Assembly (NCBI RefSeq): GCF_001936625.1
Contig: NZ_MSDU01000008.1
Span: 1 to 64,000, forward strand
Source of the DNA: Domibacillus antri
Lineage (GTDB): Bacteria; Bacillota; Bacilli; Bacillales; Domibacillaceae
Reading direction: 5' to 3'
Length of the DNA stretch: 64,000 bases
Both the position numbers and the translations under genes were made by a program. Every line of letters begins with the position of its first letter. Position 1 is the stretch's first letter. Positions 8,841 through 17,468 of this stretch are shown here, piece after piece. The notes under the pieces were generated by a model that had not been told where the DNA came from, made no database searches, and was given only the letters and a program-made list of their open reading frames with translations.

Positions 8841-9227
8841 TTGTTGATTACATATGAAGAACTGCATCATGTCGGGATTAACGTGACCGATATTGAAAAA
8901 GCCAAACGGTTTTATCGTGACATTCTTTGTCTTAAAGAGCTCGAACGTCCGCCCTTTGATTTTGACGGGGCCTGGTTTGCCGTCGGCCAGCAGCAAATAC
9001 ACCTGCTCGTGATTCCGGAATCCGGAACGATTCGAGCCGACAAACGATTAAGCAGCCGTGAAGGCCATTTCGCCCTTCGTGTGAAAGATTATGACGAAAC
9101 GCTTCAGTGGCTGAAAAAAAACAACATCGATACTCTTGAAAAACCAAACAGCACGAGCGGCTTCGCGCAAATCTTTGTCGCTGACCCGGACGGGAATTTG
9201 ATTGAACTGCATGTTGAACGTACATAA
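8841..9227 (+). CDS. VOC (glyoxalase/bleomycin resistance) family protein
   Basis: A 128-residue single VOC module pair. The first half has the LHHVGINVTDIEKAKRFYRD pattern with His9 as likely metal ligand. The second half has GHFALRVKD and the closing DPDGNLIELH with the Glu ligand. Such proteins are metal-dependent lyases, dioxygenases or antibiotic-binding proteins; the substrate here is unknown. The start is TTG after a GGGGG SD. It is monocistronic with a shared terminator at its end. Confidence 0.8.
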   Translation: MLITYEELHHVGINVTDIEKAKRFYRDILCLKELERPPFDFDGAWFAVGQQQIHLLVIPESGTIRADKRLSSREGHFALRVKDYDETLQWLKKNNIDTLEKPNSTSGFAQIFVADPDGNLIELHVERT

Positions 9228-9240
9228 TGAAACCATGAAA

Positions 9241-9272
9241 AAGCACCCGGCTTTAAAGACCCGGGTGCTTTT
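9241..9272. terminator. Bidirectional terminator between convergent genes
   Basis: AAGCACCCGG (9241-9250) pairs with CCGGGTGCTT (9261-9270), with A and T runs on each side. Confidence 0.85.
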
Positions 9273-9280
9273 GTTCGTTC

Positions 9281-10294
9281 TTATTTTGCATTCATAGCGT
9301 TATAAATCGCAACCGTGAATGCTTCTCGTGTGGCATTTTGCGAGCCGTTGAACATATTGCCCGTAAAAAGACCTGTTTTATCAATGGACGACAAGGATAA
9401 AATTCCATCATATGCCCAATGGCTTGAGCTGACGTCCGTGAAGATGGCACCCGCCGCTGACGTTTGCGGAACGGATAAGTTAAAGGCACGCTGGATAATC
9501 AACGCCATTTCGTTCCGTGTCATTTCGTCGTTCGGACGGAATGTATTGTCATCGAATCCGCTGATAATACCCGCTTCACGCATGGCGGCAATGTCATGAG
9601 CGAACGCATTGGATACTGGTACATCCGCGAATGGGCTGGTGACTTTCGGCTGTAAGTTCAATATACGGTTAATGATCGCCGCTGCCTGCCCGCGCGTCAC
9701 TTTATCATCGGGACGGAATGTATAATCATTGAATCCGGTAATGACTTTTTGATCCGACAACGTTTTAATCGCTGTGTATGTACTCGCTGATTTGGCTACA
9801 TCGGTAAACCAATTTGGTGTCTTTTCTTGAATGACGCGTTTCGCACCCGCATATTTTGGTCCCCAATACGAATGATTCATCGAAACCAGATCAATCCCCT
9901 GGCTGGATGTTGCGTTCAGGACCATGTTTCCGCCCGCATATACACCAACATGTGAAATGCCCGGCTTATATGTATTGGCGTAAAAAATGAGATCGCCTGG
10001 CTGGAGGTCGCTTTTTGCTACAGCTGTTCCCACTTTATATTGCTCATCTGTCGTCCGCGGCAATGAAATGCCCGCTGCGTTTTTAAAAATGTACTGTACG
10101 AATCCGGAACAATCAAATCCGCTCGGTGTAGTGCCTCCAAAGACATACTTCACACCCATGAATTTTTTTCCATATGTGATAATGGACTCCCCAATGGAAG
10201 ATGCTTCTGTTTTAAATGATGTGATTGGAGAAAGCGTTAACAACAAAATTGCTGCCATAAATGAAATGAAGACTTTTTTGCAACTACTCACCAT
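9281..10294 (-). CDS. NlpC/P60 cell wall endopeptidase with three SLH domains
   Basis: A 337-residue exported protein. A signal peptide spans about 5-31. The NlpC/P60 domain (about 33-155) has the catalytic Cys in FDCSGFV and His in SHVGVYAG. Three S-layer homology repeats follow (about 163-337: FTDVAKS..., FADVPVS..., FTDVSSSHW...), which bind pyruvylated secondary cell wall polymer. It likely cleaves peptide cross-links at the surface while anchored to the wall. SD GGGAGG is close to the ATG; GTG at codon 2 has better spacing. Upstream 10320-10440 is AT-rich and may hold the promoter. Confidence 0.88.
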   Translation of the reverse strand: MVSSCKKVFISFMAAILLLTLSPITSFKTEASSIGESIITYGKKFMGVKYVFGGTTPSGFDCSGFVQYIFKNAAGISLPRTTDEQYKVGTAVAKSDLQPGDLIFYANTYKPGISHVGVYAGGNMVLNATSSQGIDLVSMNHSYWGPKYAGAKRVIQEKTPNWFTDVAKSASTYTAIKTLSDQKVITGFNDYTFRPDDKVTRGQAAAIINRILNLQPKVTSPFADVPVSNAFAHDIAAMREAGIISGFDDNTFRPNDEMTRNEMALIIQRAFNLSVPQTSAAGAIFTDVSSSHWAYDGILSLSSIDKTGLFTGNMFNGSQNATREAFTVAIYNAMNAK

Positions 10295-10477
10295 AGACCT
10301 CCCGGATTCTTTTCTCTAATTCTCTGTCTTTTCTTGTAATTCTGATTTTACCAAAACAAAACATTACATAGTTTTACGTTCTAATTACAAATTCGGTCAT
10401 CTTTGTAATAATTAATGAATTTTTTTCCATTATGACAAATGAATCTTACTGGCTGATTAGTAGTTAAACAAATAAAA

Positions 10478-10502
10478 AACCAGCCGCACACACAGCTGGT
10501 TT
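10478..10502. terminator. Terminator
   Basis: AACCAGC (10478-10484) pairs with GCTGGTT around 10495-10501 with A and T runs outside. It lies about 30 bases past the stop of the membrane protein gene at 10533. Confidence 0.75.
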
Positions 10503-10532
10503 TACTTATTCTCCCCAAATATCATCCTTCAT

Positions 10533-10883
10533 TTACCGGCTGAATTCCTTCGTCTTTTTTTCTGAAAGAGGCTCACGGTTTCTTACTCTTTCCGTTACGA
10601 ATTCTTCTATTAACGCAATCGCCATGATGATCATTCCCATAAAAAACACGCATATACTGACTGCATGTGAAACAAATGAATACGGACCAAAGAATATCCA
10701 AAACAACGAAATCATGTTCATCCCGGTCCCCGCCGCCTGCAATTTTTTTGCGTATTTTGCTTCTTTCACTACACCTATTAATATGAAAAGAACGAGAAAA
10801 AACAATAGGCTCTCCAGGAAAAATCCGACCATTTGAAAGAAAAAAACCGAACCTTTTAAACTTGCCATCTGCTCCAATAACAA
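10533..10883 (-). CDS. Small membrane protein of unknown function
   Basis: A 116-residue protein with three predicted membrane segments (about 13-42, 55-72 and 72-92) and a charged C-terminal tail (TERVRNREPLSEKKTKEFSR). It has no recognisable family motif. GAGGAGGG upstream supports a start within the first codons. It lies between the SLH hydrolase and the restriction-modification genes and has its own terminator. Confidence 0.6.
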   Translation of the reverse strand: MLLEQMASLKGSVFFFQMVGFFLESLLFFLVLFILIGVVKEAKYAKKLQAAGTGMNMISLFWIFFGPYSFVSHAVSICVFFMGMIIMAIALIEEFVTERVRNREPLSEKKTKEFSR

Positions 10884-10946
10884 AAGATTACCCTCCTCTT
10901 GTTCCTATTCATATATATTACAAGTGAGCGGCATTTAACCCAAAAA

Positions 10947-10990
10947 AGTGCCTGTCCCCCGCCGCATTAAAGCGGTGGAAAACAGACACC
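10947..10990 (-). terminator. Terminator of the restriction-modification operon
   Basis: On the minus strand GTGTCTGT...ACAGGCAC encloses an inner CCGC...GCGG stem and is followed by TTTTTT. It starts 5 bases past the methyltransferase stop. Confidence 0.65.
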
Positions 10991-10994
10991 CTAT

Positions 10995-12210
10995 TTATTC
11001 CTTATTTGATTCAGACTCATCTGCAGCAGCCAGCCAATTATGAAGGACATAATCGTAACTATCCAAAACAATAAGATGTTCATCTTCATCCATTGCTTCT
11101 TTCCATTCAAAAAGAGTTCCATCGCACCTCGTTCGAACAAGCACTTTTAGTAAACATCCTCTCTTTTCACTCGCTTGAAACAAATGTTTTTTTGCTTCCT
11201 CGAACGTTTCATTCTCTTTCTGAATTTTGATGGGTACCGGCTTTCCCTTGTAATGCTCAGGCAAAATACCATCAACCCCTTTATTTCTCTGCACGGGAAT
11301 GGCATTTAAACTCGTTAAAACGGCTAATTCCTTTTCTGTTTTCGTCAAGTATTGTTTTTCGCCTTTTTCCAGCAAATGCGAATGGGTTTTCACTGGATTT
11401 TCCAGCCTTTTTCTTGACAATTCAATGGCCTCTTCCGACAAATCAATCCCGATATGCTTTCTATCCAATAACTCAGCCGCCACTAATGTCGTCCCGCTCC
11501 CACAAAATGGGTCAAGAACAAGATCTCCCGGATCCGTCACTAATTTAATAATCTGCTCAAGTAATAAAATAGGCTTTTGTGTTGGATAACCCGTTCGTTC
11601 TTTTGCTTTTGGGTTTAAAAAAGGGATTGTCCAAACATCCGATAACGGAACCCCCTTTTTTGCTTTTCCTAGAACCACTTTTCCATTTTCATCTTTTTTA
11701 TAAACAGATTTCGCATGCTTGTCACGAACACGGTCTTGCAAAATTTGATCGACATTTGTCGTAGCTGAATAATCCGTATAAATCGTGTTAAATTTAAATG
11801 TTTTTGTCTTACTGTAAAAATAAATGGCTTGATGGTTATTCAATAATCCAACTTTTGAATTTGACCACCTTTTATAATGCCAAATAATTTCACTTTGAAA
11901 CTGTTCCATGCCAAACACATCATCAAGTGCCACCCTCAAATAATGCGAAGCTGTTTTATCACAATGCAAAAAGATTGAACCTGTTTCTTTTAATACACGC
12001 TTACATTCCAACAACCGAACCTTTATATAATCTATGTAGGTTGCAATCGAATCCCAGCAGTCATCGAAAGCATATTCCTTCATATTATCTCTTGTTTTTA
12101 GCCGCTGCTTTTTTTTGTGTAAAAAAAGGAGGATCCATATAAACGAGATCGACACTATTGTCCGGGATTTGTGTCAGTTTTTCCAGACAGTCCCCTGCTA
12201 TAAGTGTCAT
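10995..12210 (-). pseudogene. Type II DNA methyltransferase (N6-adenine/N4-cytosine), frameshifted near an A8 tract
   Basis: The true start is the ATG at 12210, touching the REase stop (TAAATG). It reads MTLIAGDCLEKLTQIPDNSV then DLVYMDPPFFTQK, giving catalytic motif IV DPPF. The frame then breaks at positions 12107-12127, where T7-ACAC-A8 has one base too many; with A7 the reading continues as KQRLKTRDNMKEYAF and on to the stop at 10995. The downstream part holds PTQKP, VLDPFCGSGTTLVA (motif I) and a C-terminal extension. Motif IV before motif I indicates the beta class. As read, no single frame holds both motifs. It could be a true mutation, a phase-variable tract, transcript slippage or a sequencing error. 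Confidence 0.75.
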
Positions 12211-12816
12211 TTATATCGGCCCCCATTCATTCGAATTTTCTTTTGCAATCCGCTCTAAGATAGACTTTAAATCAACACCTGTTTGATCATAAATAAAAGC
12301 CCATGCCGCATCCCCATAATAATATTGACCGTCCGCCCCTTTATAAAGCGTTTCAAGCGTCTTTTGAATTCGTATTGCCTGTGCGCGGTTCGGATAATAA
12401 AACATAATTCGGTTCGGAGTATAACCGGCATTTTTTATCACTTGCATCCGTGTATGCTCTTTCGTGATATGATCTCCGTCCGTTGTGGCATCGCGCCACT
12501 TAATTTCATACGCTTGATCGTCTACTAAACAATCGATTTCAAACGTTTTTGGACGCTGTCCGATCGTATTTGGAATTTTAACCTTCTTTTCAGCCTTTTC
12601 CCCAAATTTATACTCAAAACAAAGAATAGCTGCATCCTCCAAAAAAGAACCCGCATATTTATAAAGAAACCGTCCTTTGTTTTGATAAATATCAATCAAT
12701 TCCCCTTCTTCCAGAGGGACATTTAACACCTGGTAAATCAAATAATGCGATAGATCGTCATTGGCCATCTCTTCGACTCTTTTTAATACTTGATCACACG
12801 CCTGTTGATTCGGCAT
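12211..12816 (-). CDS. ApaLI-like type II restriction endonuclease
   Basis: A 201-residue protein matching the ApaLI-like endonuclease family as I remember it. The PD-(D/E)xK-type core is FEIDC then AYEIKWRDATTDGDHITKEH, with E, D and ExK residues in place. It is intact. Its stop abuts the methyltransferase start, so the two are one operon with the nuclease first. Its target cannot be read from sequence; GTGCAC is only a guess from the family name. An active enzyme with a broken partner would be toxic, which makes the state of the methyltransferase important. GC is lower than in flanking core genes, fitting transfer. Confidence 0.7.
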   Translation of the reverse strand: MPNQQACDQVLKRVEEMANDDLSHYLIYQVLNVPLEEGELIDIYQNKGRFLYKYAGSFLEDAAILCFEYKFGEKAEKKVKIPNTIGQRPKTFEIDCLVDDQAYEIKWRDATTDGDHITKEHTRMQVIKNAGYTPNRIMFYYPNRAQAIRIQKTLETLYKGADGQYYYGDAAWAFIYDQTGVDLKSILERIAKENSNEWGPI

Positions 12817-12867
12817 AATTTGGCATAAAACCCTGCAAAAAAGAGATGCACTCTTATAAAATGTAAG

Positions 12868-13353
12868 TTACCATACAAACATTTTCGTTTCCGTAAATAA
12901 CTCAAAATTCAAAATATTAATGGTGATCACCGGCTGCAGCGACGTATACGGCATCCCTTTTTTCAGCTGTGCCCGATACACGCTGGACCAGTAAAATAAT
13001 GTCCGCTTCACCATGTCATACTGATTAGCCAGCTGGATTTCAATGTTCAGCCACTCCCCTTTTTCCGTTTTCGCTAAAATATCCAAACGGGACTGTTTAT
13101 CATCGACGTGTTCACCACCCGCCTCCACATTCATAAACGCCAGATCATCAATCGGTTCCCTGCCGCTTTTCTGCAAAACCGCATTCAAAAAAACAATCGT
13201 GATCCGTTTATTCTTCTCACTTCCAAACAGCGCTTTAAATGCATAGTCCACTTTCAAATCCATCAGCCGATCCAGTGAAATCCGCTTCAAAAACCGTGGC
13301 TGCCACTTCTCCATCACGACACTTTTATTTGCCAAAAGTATACCATAATTCAT
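12868..13353 (-). CDS. Truncated Rpn-family (PD-(D/E)xK) nuclease/transposase-like protein
   Basis: About 161 residues. The core reads RLMDLKVDYAFKALFGSE, then EARLDI-like SRLDILAKTEKGEWLNIEIQ (D and ExQ catalytic residues) and YWSSVYRAQLKKG, all typical of Rpn recombination-promoting nucleases. Family members are usually about 280-300 residues; this one stops after ILNFELFTETKMFVW, so the C-terminal half is gone. The nuclease core is complete, so residual activity is possible. The start at 13353 has GGAG 9 bases upstream, but Met codons at 13368 and 13314 are also possible, and a TATGGTATACT promoter-like element overlaps the 5' end. Confidence 0.6.
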   Translation of the reverse strand: MNYGILLANKSVVMEKWQPRFLKRISLDRLMDLKVDYAFKALFGSEKNKRITIVFLNAVLQKSGREPIDDLAFMNVEAGGEHVDDKQSRLDILAKTEKGEWLNIEIQLANQYDMVKRTLFYWSSVYRAQLKKGMPYTSLQPVITINILNFELFTETKMFVW

Positions 13354-13384
13354 CGCAGGCAGCTCCATTCAAATGGATTTAATA

Positions 13385-13398
13385 AAACATACGTTCTG
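13385..13398 (-). promoter_or_regulatory. Possible LexA/DinR (SOS) box upstream of rpn
   Basis: The minus strand reads AGAACGTATGTTTT, close to the Bacillus DinR consensus CGAACRNRYGTTYC, with mismatches only at the two outer bases. It lies about 30 bases before the likely rpn start. Confidence 0.35.
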
Positions 13399-13452
13399 TA
13401 TGCATTCATTTTATCATCTTCCACTCATTAATAAAAACTATTGTACGTTTAT

Positions 13453-13474
13453 AAAAAAGAGTCCGGCTCTTTTT
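13453..13474 (-). terminator. Terminator of the DUF262-helicase-MazG operon
   Basis: AAAAAGAG and CTCTTTTT arms around a short CCGG loop, with a T run on the minus strand. It overlaps the stop at 13473. Confidence 0.6.
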
Positions 13475-14205
13475 AACGCAGTTTCCATCTTCCTTCCCCT
13501 TTTTCATCCACACACGCAACCAAATCCAGCTTTTTTCCATTAAATCTCTCTGCATCCGACGAATGATCATAAATCACCGTCCGCACCCGCGACCGCCAAT
13601 CCGTATACTTGGCCAGATCGACCTGATTCCGATTTTCCATTTTTACGAATATCTTCTTCAAATAAATCGCTATTAATAGCCATTGAGTAGGCATCAGCTA
13701 AATTAATAGAAAGGCGATTATCATCTGGATGACCTGAAAATTCAAAAATGACTTCCTCAAGTGATCTATTTCTAAATTCTTTTTCCTGTATTTCTTCCTC
13801 AACTTCATCTTCGTTTTTTATAATTAACCAAACTGTGTCTATACCTTTTAATGCTCTGTAAATAGAAGTTGCCCTTTGTTGTCCATCCAAAATAAGGCGA
13901 AAATTCTCAATTTGAGTTTTATTTTCGATTTCTTCTTGACTATAATTAATTGGAGGAATTGGTGTTCTTGATCCTGGTCCTTTTCGTGGCCTCTTATCAA
14001 TTTCTCTAACCGTTATTTCAAAAGAGGGCTTGCCGTAAATTATCGAACCAATAAAAATACCCCTTACTAGAGAATCAAATAACTCATACGTTTTAGTAAT
14101 ATCCCAAACAAAATCTCTTTGAAATTCTGGAAGTACAATGCTTCCAATTTCAATATTACGAATTAAATTTTTTATTGACTCTGTTTGTTGTTGCTGACCA
14201 TTCAT
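13473..14205 (-). pseudogene. DUF262 (GmrSD/ParB-like) protein, chimeric and truncated
   Basis: The 5' part (14205 to about 13650) encodes a DUF262 N-domain with the hallmarks VLPEFQRDFVWD and LILDGQQRATSIYRAL, the ParB-like nucleotide-binding core of GmrS-type type IV restriction proteins. After FEEDIRK the sequence changes to higher GC. The open frame runs into unrelated residues and stops at 13567; a different frame gives a plausible foreign C-terminus, from VDLAKYTDWRSRVRTVIYDH to EGRWKLR (stop 13473). I read this as a deletion that fused two genes out of frame. Full DUF262 proteins are usually several hundred residues. AGGAGG at 14213-14218 overlaps the helicase 3' end, so it was translated in the helicase operon. 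Confidence 0.6.
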
Positions 14206-14206
14206 A

Positions 14207-16597
14207 TTAATTCCTCCTATTCTCTTTCCTCTCAAAATACCCATGCAATCTAAACTCACAAATCTCCTTCGTCCACTCATACACCATTTCATTCCCGCCA
14301 GCATCCACATTCACCTGAAACACGTTCCCGTCAAACGAAACAAGCCCGCTGCTGCCGCTCCATTTGGTCATTGGCATTTTGGCAATGAGATCAGCGACGG
14401 CTTTTTCGTTGTACTGCGCGAGCTTTTGTCCTTGCCGGTCGGAGAAGTCGATGCGCTTCCGATATTCTTTTGAGGTTAGGTAGTGATGGAAAAAAGGTGC
14501 GGCTTCCTGCGGCGTGATCGGGTCAAGCCAGCGGTCCGGTCCTTTTGAAAGCATATAAAGCAAAACGACCATTTTGTAGCTTTTCGTCATGCCGGTTTTT
14601 TCGACTTCGGCAAACCAATGCTCAAACTGCTTGAAGGCTTCCTGTTCTGCCTCATTTAATTCGCCCAACGCGTATAAAAAACCCGGATACGACTGGTGAA
14701 ATTCCTTGACCATTTTGCTGTCGGCGGCTCCGTGCAGGTGAAGTTCCAAATACGACGGACGGCGGCCAAGCTCTTTTTTCAAGTCTTCGTAGGCGTAATA
14801 AAGCTGCTCTTTGCGCGGGTTGCGCTTGCGGCTCATTTCTGTCAGCAGCTCCACTGCTTTCAAATCAAAATCCATGACACAGTTCGCCGGCATGGCTGGC
14901 ACAATGTCCCGTTTTTTCCGTTCCGGCTCGGTGTCAAATACACGCATTTTCACGTCGGCGTTCCGGTAGTTTCCGATTAAATCAATCATGACGCAGTGCG
15001 TTTTTCCGGGAGCCGTCCGCAAGCCCCGCCCGATCTGCTGGGTGAAGACAGTTAATGATTCGGTCGGGCGCGTGAACAAAATTGTATCGACGGACGGAAT
15101 ATCGACGCCTTCATTAAATAAGTCAACAGTAAAAATGGCGTCTAATTCTCCCTTTTCTAGCATGGAAATCGCTGCCGGGCGTGTTACATTTTTTGTACTG
15201 GAATGAAGGGCGATTGTTTTGTATCCGTTCTCATTAAAATAGCTGCTTAAAAACTCGGCCTGCCGGATCGATGAACAAAACGCAATTGTTCTCGTCTGCT
15301 TATTCTTTTTCCAGGCGGCCAAAATCTTCTCTGCCATTTCCGCGCGCATCTGCACCGCCAGCAGTTCTTCCTCATCATAGCGGCTCCCCAGCCACGTGAG
15401 CGCGGAATAGTCGGTGTCATCGTACACGCCGTAATAATGAAACGGTGCGAGCCACTGTTTTTGTATCGCTTCCATAAAATGAATGCGGTACGCCACATTG
15501 CCATCGCAAATGCCATACACATCCTTGTTGTCCATCCGGTCCGGCGTCGCGGTAATACCGAGGAAAAATTTAGGCACAAAATAATCACGCACTTTTTCGT
15601 ATGAACGGCTTGCGGCATGATGAAATTCATCAATGACGATTAAATCAAATTCATCGGGGCGAAACGAATGCAGGTGATGCTTGGAACCAATCGTAAATAC
15701 TGAAGCAAAAATCATGTCCGCTTCTTTTTCCTTGGAATTGCCGTCTAAAATGCCGGCTGTCCGTTCTGGATGCACGTGCAGAAATGATCTTTTCGCCTGC
15801 TCCAAAATTTCGTTCCGGTGCGCCACAAATAGCACCCTCCGAAAATGCTTTGCGAAAAAAGCCGCCAGATATGTTTTGCCGAGTCCGGTTGCCATGACGA
15901 CGAGCGCCCGTTCATACTGCTCGTCCATCGTCTGTTCCAGTGCTTTGAGAGCCGCTTTTTGGGCAGGGCGCGGTGTTAAATAGGCTGGCTGTTCCTCGGC
16001 TATTACGGATTCCTGGTCTGCCGCTTCCGAAAACATCACTTCCACTTCTTCCGCTTCCGTCCATTGCACACGAAGCGACTGCTTGGCATGAAACTGATCG
16101 TAACGGCTCCGGTAGTCAGCAATGGTTTCATGATTGACCGGAATGGTACGCTCATCGTAAAAAACAGCTTCAAATTCCTTCAATGCCTCGTCAAAAAGAA
16201 TTTCATTTTCAGCCGCAACGTTCCACTCTACGCCTCCTGTCAGCGCACTTGCGGACATATTGGACGAGCCGATGATAACGTGCCCCTGCTCGCCAAGACG
16301 AAACAAATATGCTTTCGGATGAAACGACCGGCCGCCGCTTTGAAACAAGCGAATTTCCGCTTCCGGCAACTCATCTGCCAGCATTTGCAGAGCGTCCGGC
16401 TGGGTGATGTGCAAATAGTCGCCGGTTCCGATCCGGATTTCGGCTCCGCGTGCGGCGGCTTTTTGCAGGGCTGGAACCAATTTTTTCACGCCAGACTTCA
16501 TAACAAATGACGTTAAAATGTCAATTTCCGTTGCTTCCTCGGCAAGACGGTTCAGCACATCGATCAATTGCGACGTTATCAGCTTGAGCTTAGTCAT
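14207..16597 (-). CDS. PLD-domain superfamily II helicase (DEAD/DEAH-type restriction helicase)
   Basis: A 796-residue protein. Residues about 1-165 form a phospholipase D-like nuclease domain with one HxK motif (FHPKAYLF) and SNMSASAL. The SF2 helicase follows: Walker A in MATGLGKTYLAAFF, Walker B IDEFHHA, motif III ITATPDR, and motif VI QQIGRGLRTAPGK. The C-terminal ~250 residues are family-specific. Such proteins occur in defence islands and resemble type I/III restriction motor subunits. The ATG overlaps the MazG-like stop (ATGACTAA), so the two are translationally coupled, with DUF262 next. Likely a DNA-translocating, nicking or cleaving effector; activity is inferred. Confidence 0.8.
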   Translation of the reverse strand: MTKLKLITSQLIDVLNRLAEEATEIDILTSFVMKSGVKKLVPALQKAAARGAEIRIGTGDYLHITQPDALQMLADELPEAEIRLFQSGGRSFHPKAYLFRLGEQGHVIIGSSNMSASALTGGVEWNVAAENEILFDEALKEFEAVFYDERTIPVNHETIADYRSRYDQFHAKQSLRVQWTEAEEVEVMFSEAADQESVIAEEQPAYLTPRPAQKAALKALEQTMDEQYERALVVMATGLGKTYLAAFFAKHFRRVLFVAHRNEILEQAKRSFLHVHPERTAGILDGNSKEKEADMIFASVFTIGSKHHLHSFRPDEFDLIVIDEFHHAASRSYEKVRDYFVPKFFLGITATPDRMDNKDVYGICDGNVAYRIHFMEAIQKQWLAPFHYYGVYDDTDYSALTWLGSRYDEEELLAVQMRAEMAEKILAAWKKNKQTRTIAFCSSIRQAEFLSSYFNENGYKTIALHSSTKNVTRPAAISMLEKGELDAIFTVDLFNEGVDIPSVDTILFTRPTESLTVFTQQIGRGLRTAPGKTHCVMIDLIGNYRNADVKMRVFDTEPERKKRDIVPAMPANCVMDFDLKAVELLTEMSRKRNPRKEQLYYAYEDLKKELGRRPSYLELHLHGAADSKMVKEFHQSYPGFLYALGELNEAEQEAFKQFEHWFAEVEKTGMTKSYKMVVLLYMLSKGPDRWLDPITPQEAAPFFHHYLTSKEYRKRIDFSDRQGQKLAQYNEKAVADLIAKMPMTKWSGSSGLVSFDGNVFQVNVDAGGNEMVYEWTKEICEFRLHGYFERKENRRN

Positions 16598-16916
16598 CCG
16601 CTACCTCAATTAAATAAATACGGTCATTGAATCCGCCCCGCTTTTCGGCTTTTTCCTGACGAACCTTTTCCAGCTGTTCCGGTGTTGCTCCGTGAATGGC
16701 CGCTGCCGCATGGATCAGCTCCAGCAAATCAGCCAGTTCCTCCACCGCGTCCTGGTCGTTTTGTGCGGCTTCATATTCAGCCAATTCTTCATGCATTTTG
16801 ATTTTTACTTCTGCTATGTATTCTTTTTCATCCAAAATTCGTGATGTATACGTTTTGCCCGCTTTTTCAATGACCTCTAAAATACGGTCGCGGACAAGCT
16901 TGTTATGTACCGGCAT
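16590..16916 (-). CDS. MazG-like nucleoside triphosphate pyrophosphohydrolase (PRA-PH family)
   Basis: A 108-residue all-alpha pyrophosphohydrolase. It opens with the VHNKLVRDRILEVI signature of phosphoribosyl-ATP pyrophosphohydrolase-like proteins, and has the metal-binding EELAEYE and the DAVEELADLLELIHA pair. No histidine biosynthesis gene is nearby; instead it overlaps the helicase start by 8 bases, which suggests a nucleotide-sensing or nucleotide-depleting role in that system. SD GGGAG lies upstream. Homologues elsewhere hydrolyse (d)NTPs or house-cleaning substrates; the substrate here is unknown. Confidence 0.8.
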   Translation of the reverse strand: MPVHNKLVRDRILEVIEKAGKTYTSRILDEKEYIAEVKIKMHEELAEYEAAQNDQDAVEELADLLELIHAAAAIHGATPEQLEKVRQEKAEKRGGFNDRIYLIEVADD

Positions 16917-17002
16917 GATATGACACTCCCTTTTGCATATATTGATCCTATTTTACCAAAAACTTGTGAAAATTTGTTGTTTTTTGGCGAAAAGCTCTGC
17001 AC

Positions 17003-17047
17003 AAAAAAAGAGCCGATTTTTAAAAAATGGATCATTACCCGCTCTTT
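17003..17047 (-). terminator. Possible terminator of a decayed small gene
   Basis: Minus strand: AAAGAGC ... GCTCTTTTTTT with a long AT loop. It lies downstream of the small decayed frame at 17160-17381. A separate perfect palindrome ATCATTCGAATGAT sits at 17107-17120. Confidence 0.4.
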
Positions 17048-17159
17048 ATACAACTCCTATTTTATTTACTGTTCAGCAGAGACACTTTTCAGAAGGATTT
17101 TATCATTCGAATGATCTTCTGCCATAATCTATTGATCTGTTCCTTTCACTGAATACATC

Positions 17160-17381
17160 TTAGAGCCAGTGGGAAAAAAAGTTGAATTCTTTTTCACCAG
17201 GCATCTTGCTTGCCTCTGTCTTTTTTTTAATGGCTCCGATTTGTTCATCAAGCTCTTCGCTGTCCTCGCTATACTCTTCTGCCCCATTGTACTCCACGCC
17301 ATTTATCTTGACATTCCAGCGCAGCTTCCATCTGTTGTATTTTCACTGCAGGCAGCCAGCGTAAAACAGGCGATTTTTCAT
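17160..17381 (-). pseudogene. Decayed or stop-interrupted small gene
   Basis: AAAGGAGG is followed 10 bases later by an ATG (17381) whose frame reads MKNRLFYAGCLQ, then a TGA, then continues in the same frame to NVKINGVEYNGAEEYSE and SKMPGEKEFNFFSHWL (stop 17160). The strong SD and the protein-like VKINGVEYNG segment suggest a former gene of about 73 codons with one nonsense mutation. I do not recognise the family. It could also be chance. Confidence 0.3.
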
Positions 17382-17468
17382 GCGGCTCCATCCTCCTTTG
17401 CCCAATTATTTTACCAAACGGCCCGTTCGCGCTACAATGAAACGAAGAATGAGAAAAGGCGGGATTGG

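Noticed and set aside
12211-12528. Plus-strand frame opposite the restriction enzyme
   Set aside because: No SD and a composition typical of an antisense shadow of the intact minus-strand gene.
14207-16597. The helicase as a type I restriction HsdR subunit
   Set aside because: No HsdM or HsdS genes nearby, and the N-terminus is a PLD domain, not the HsdR nuclease.
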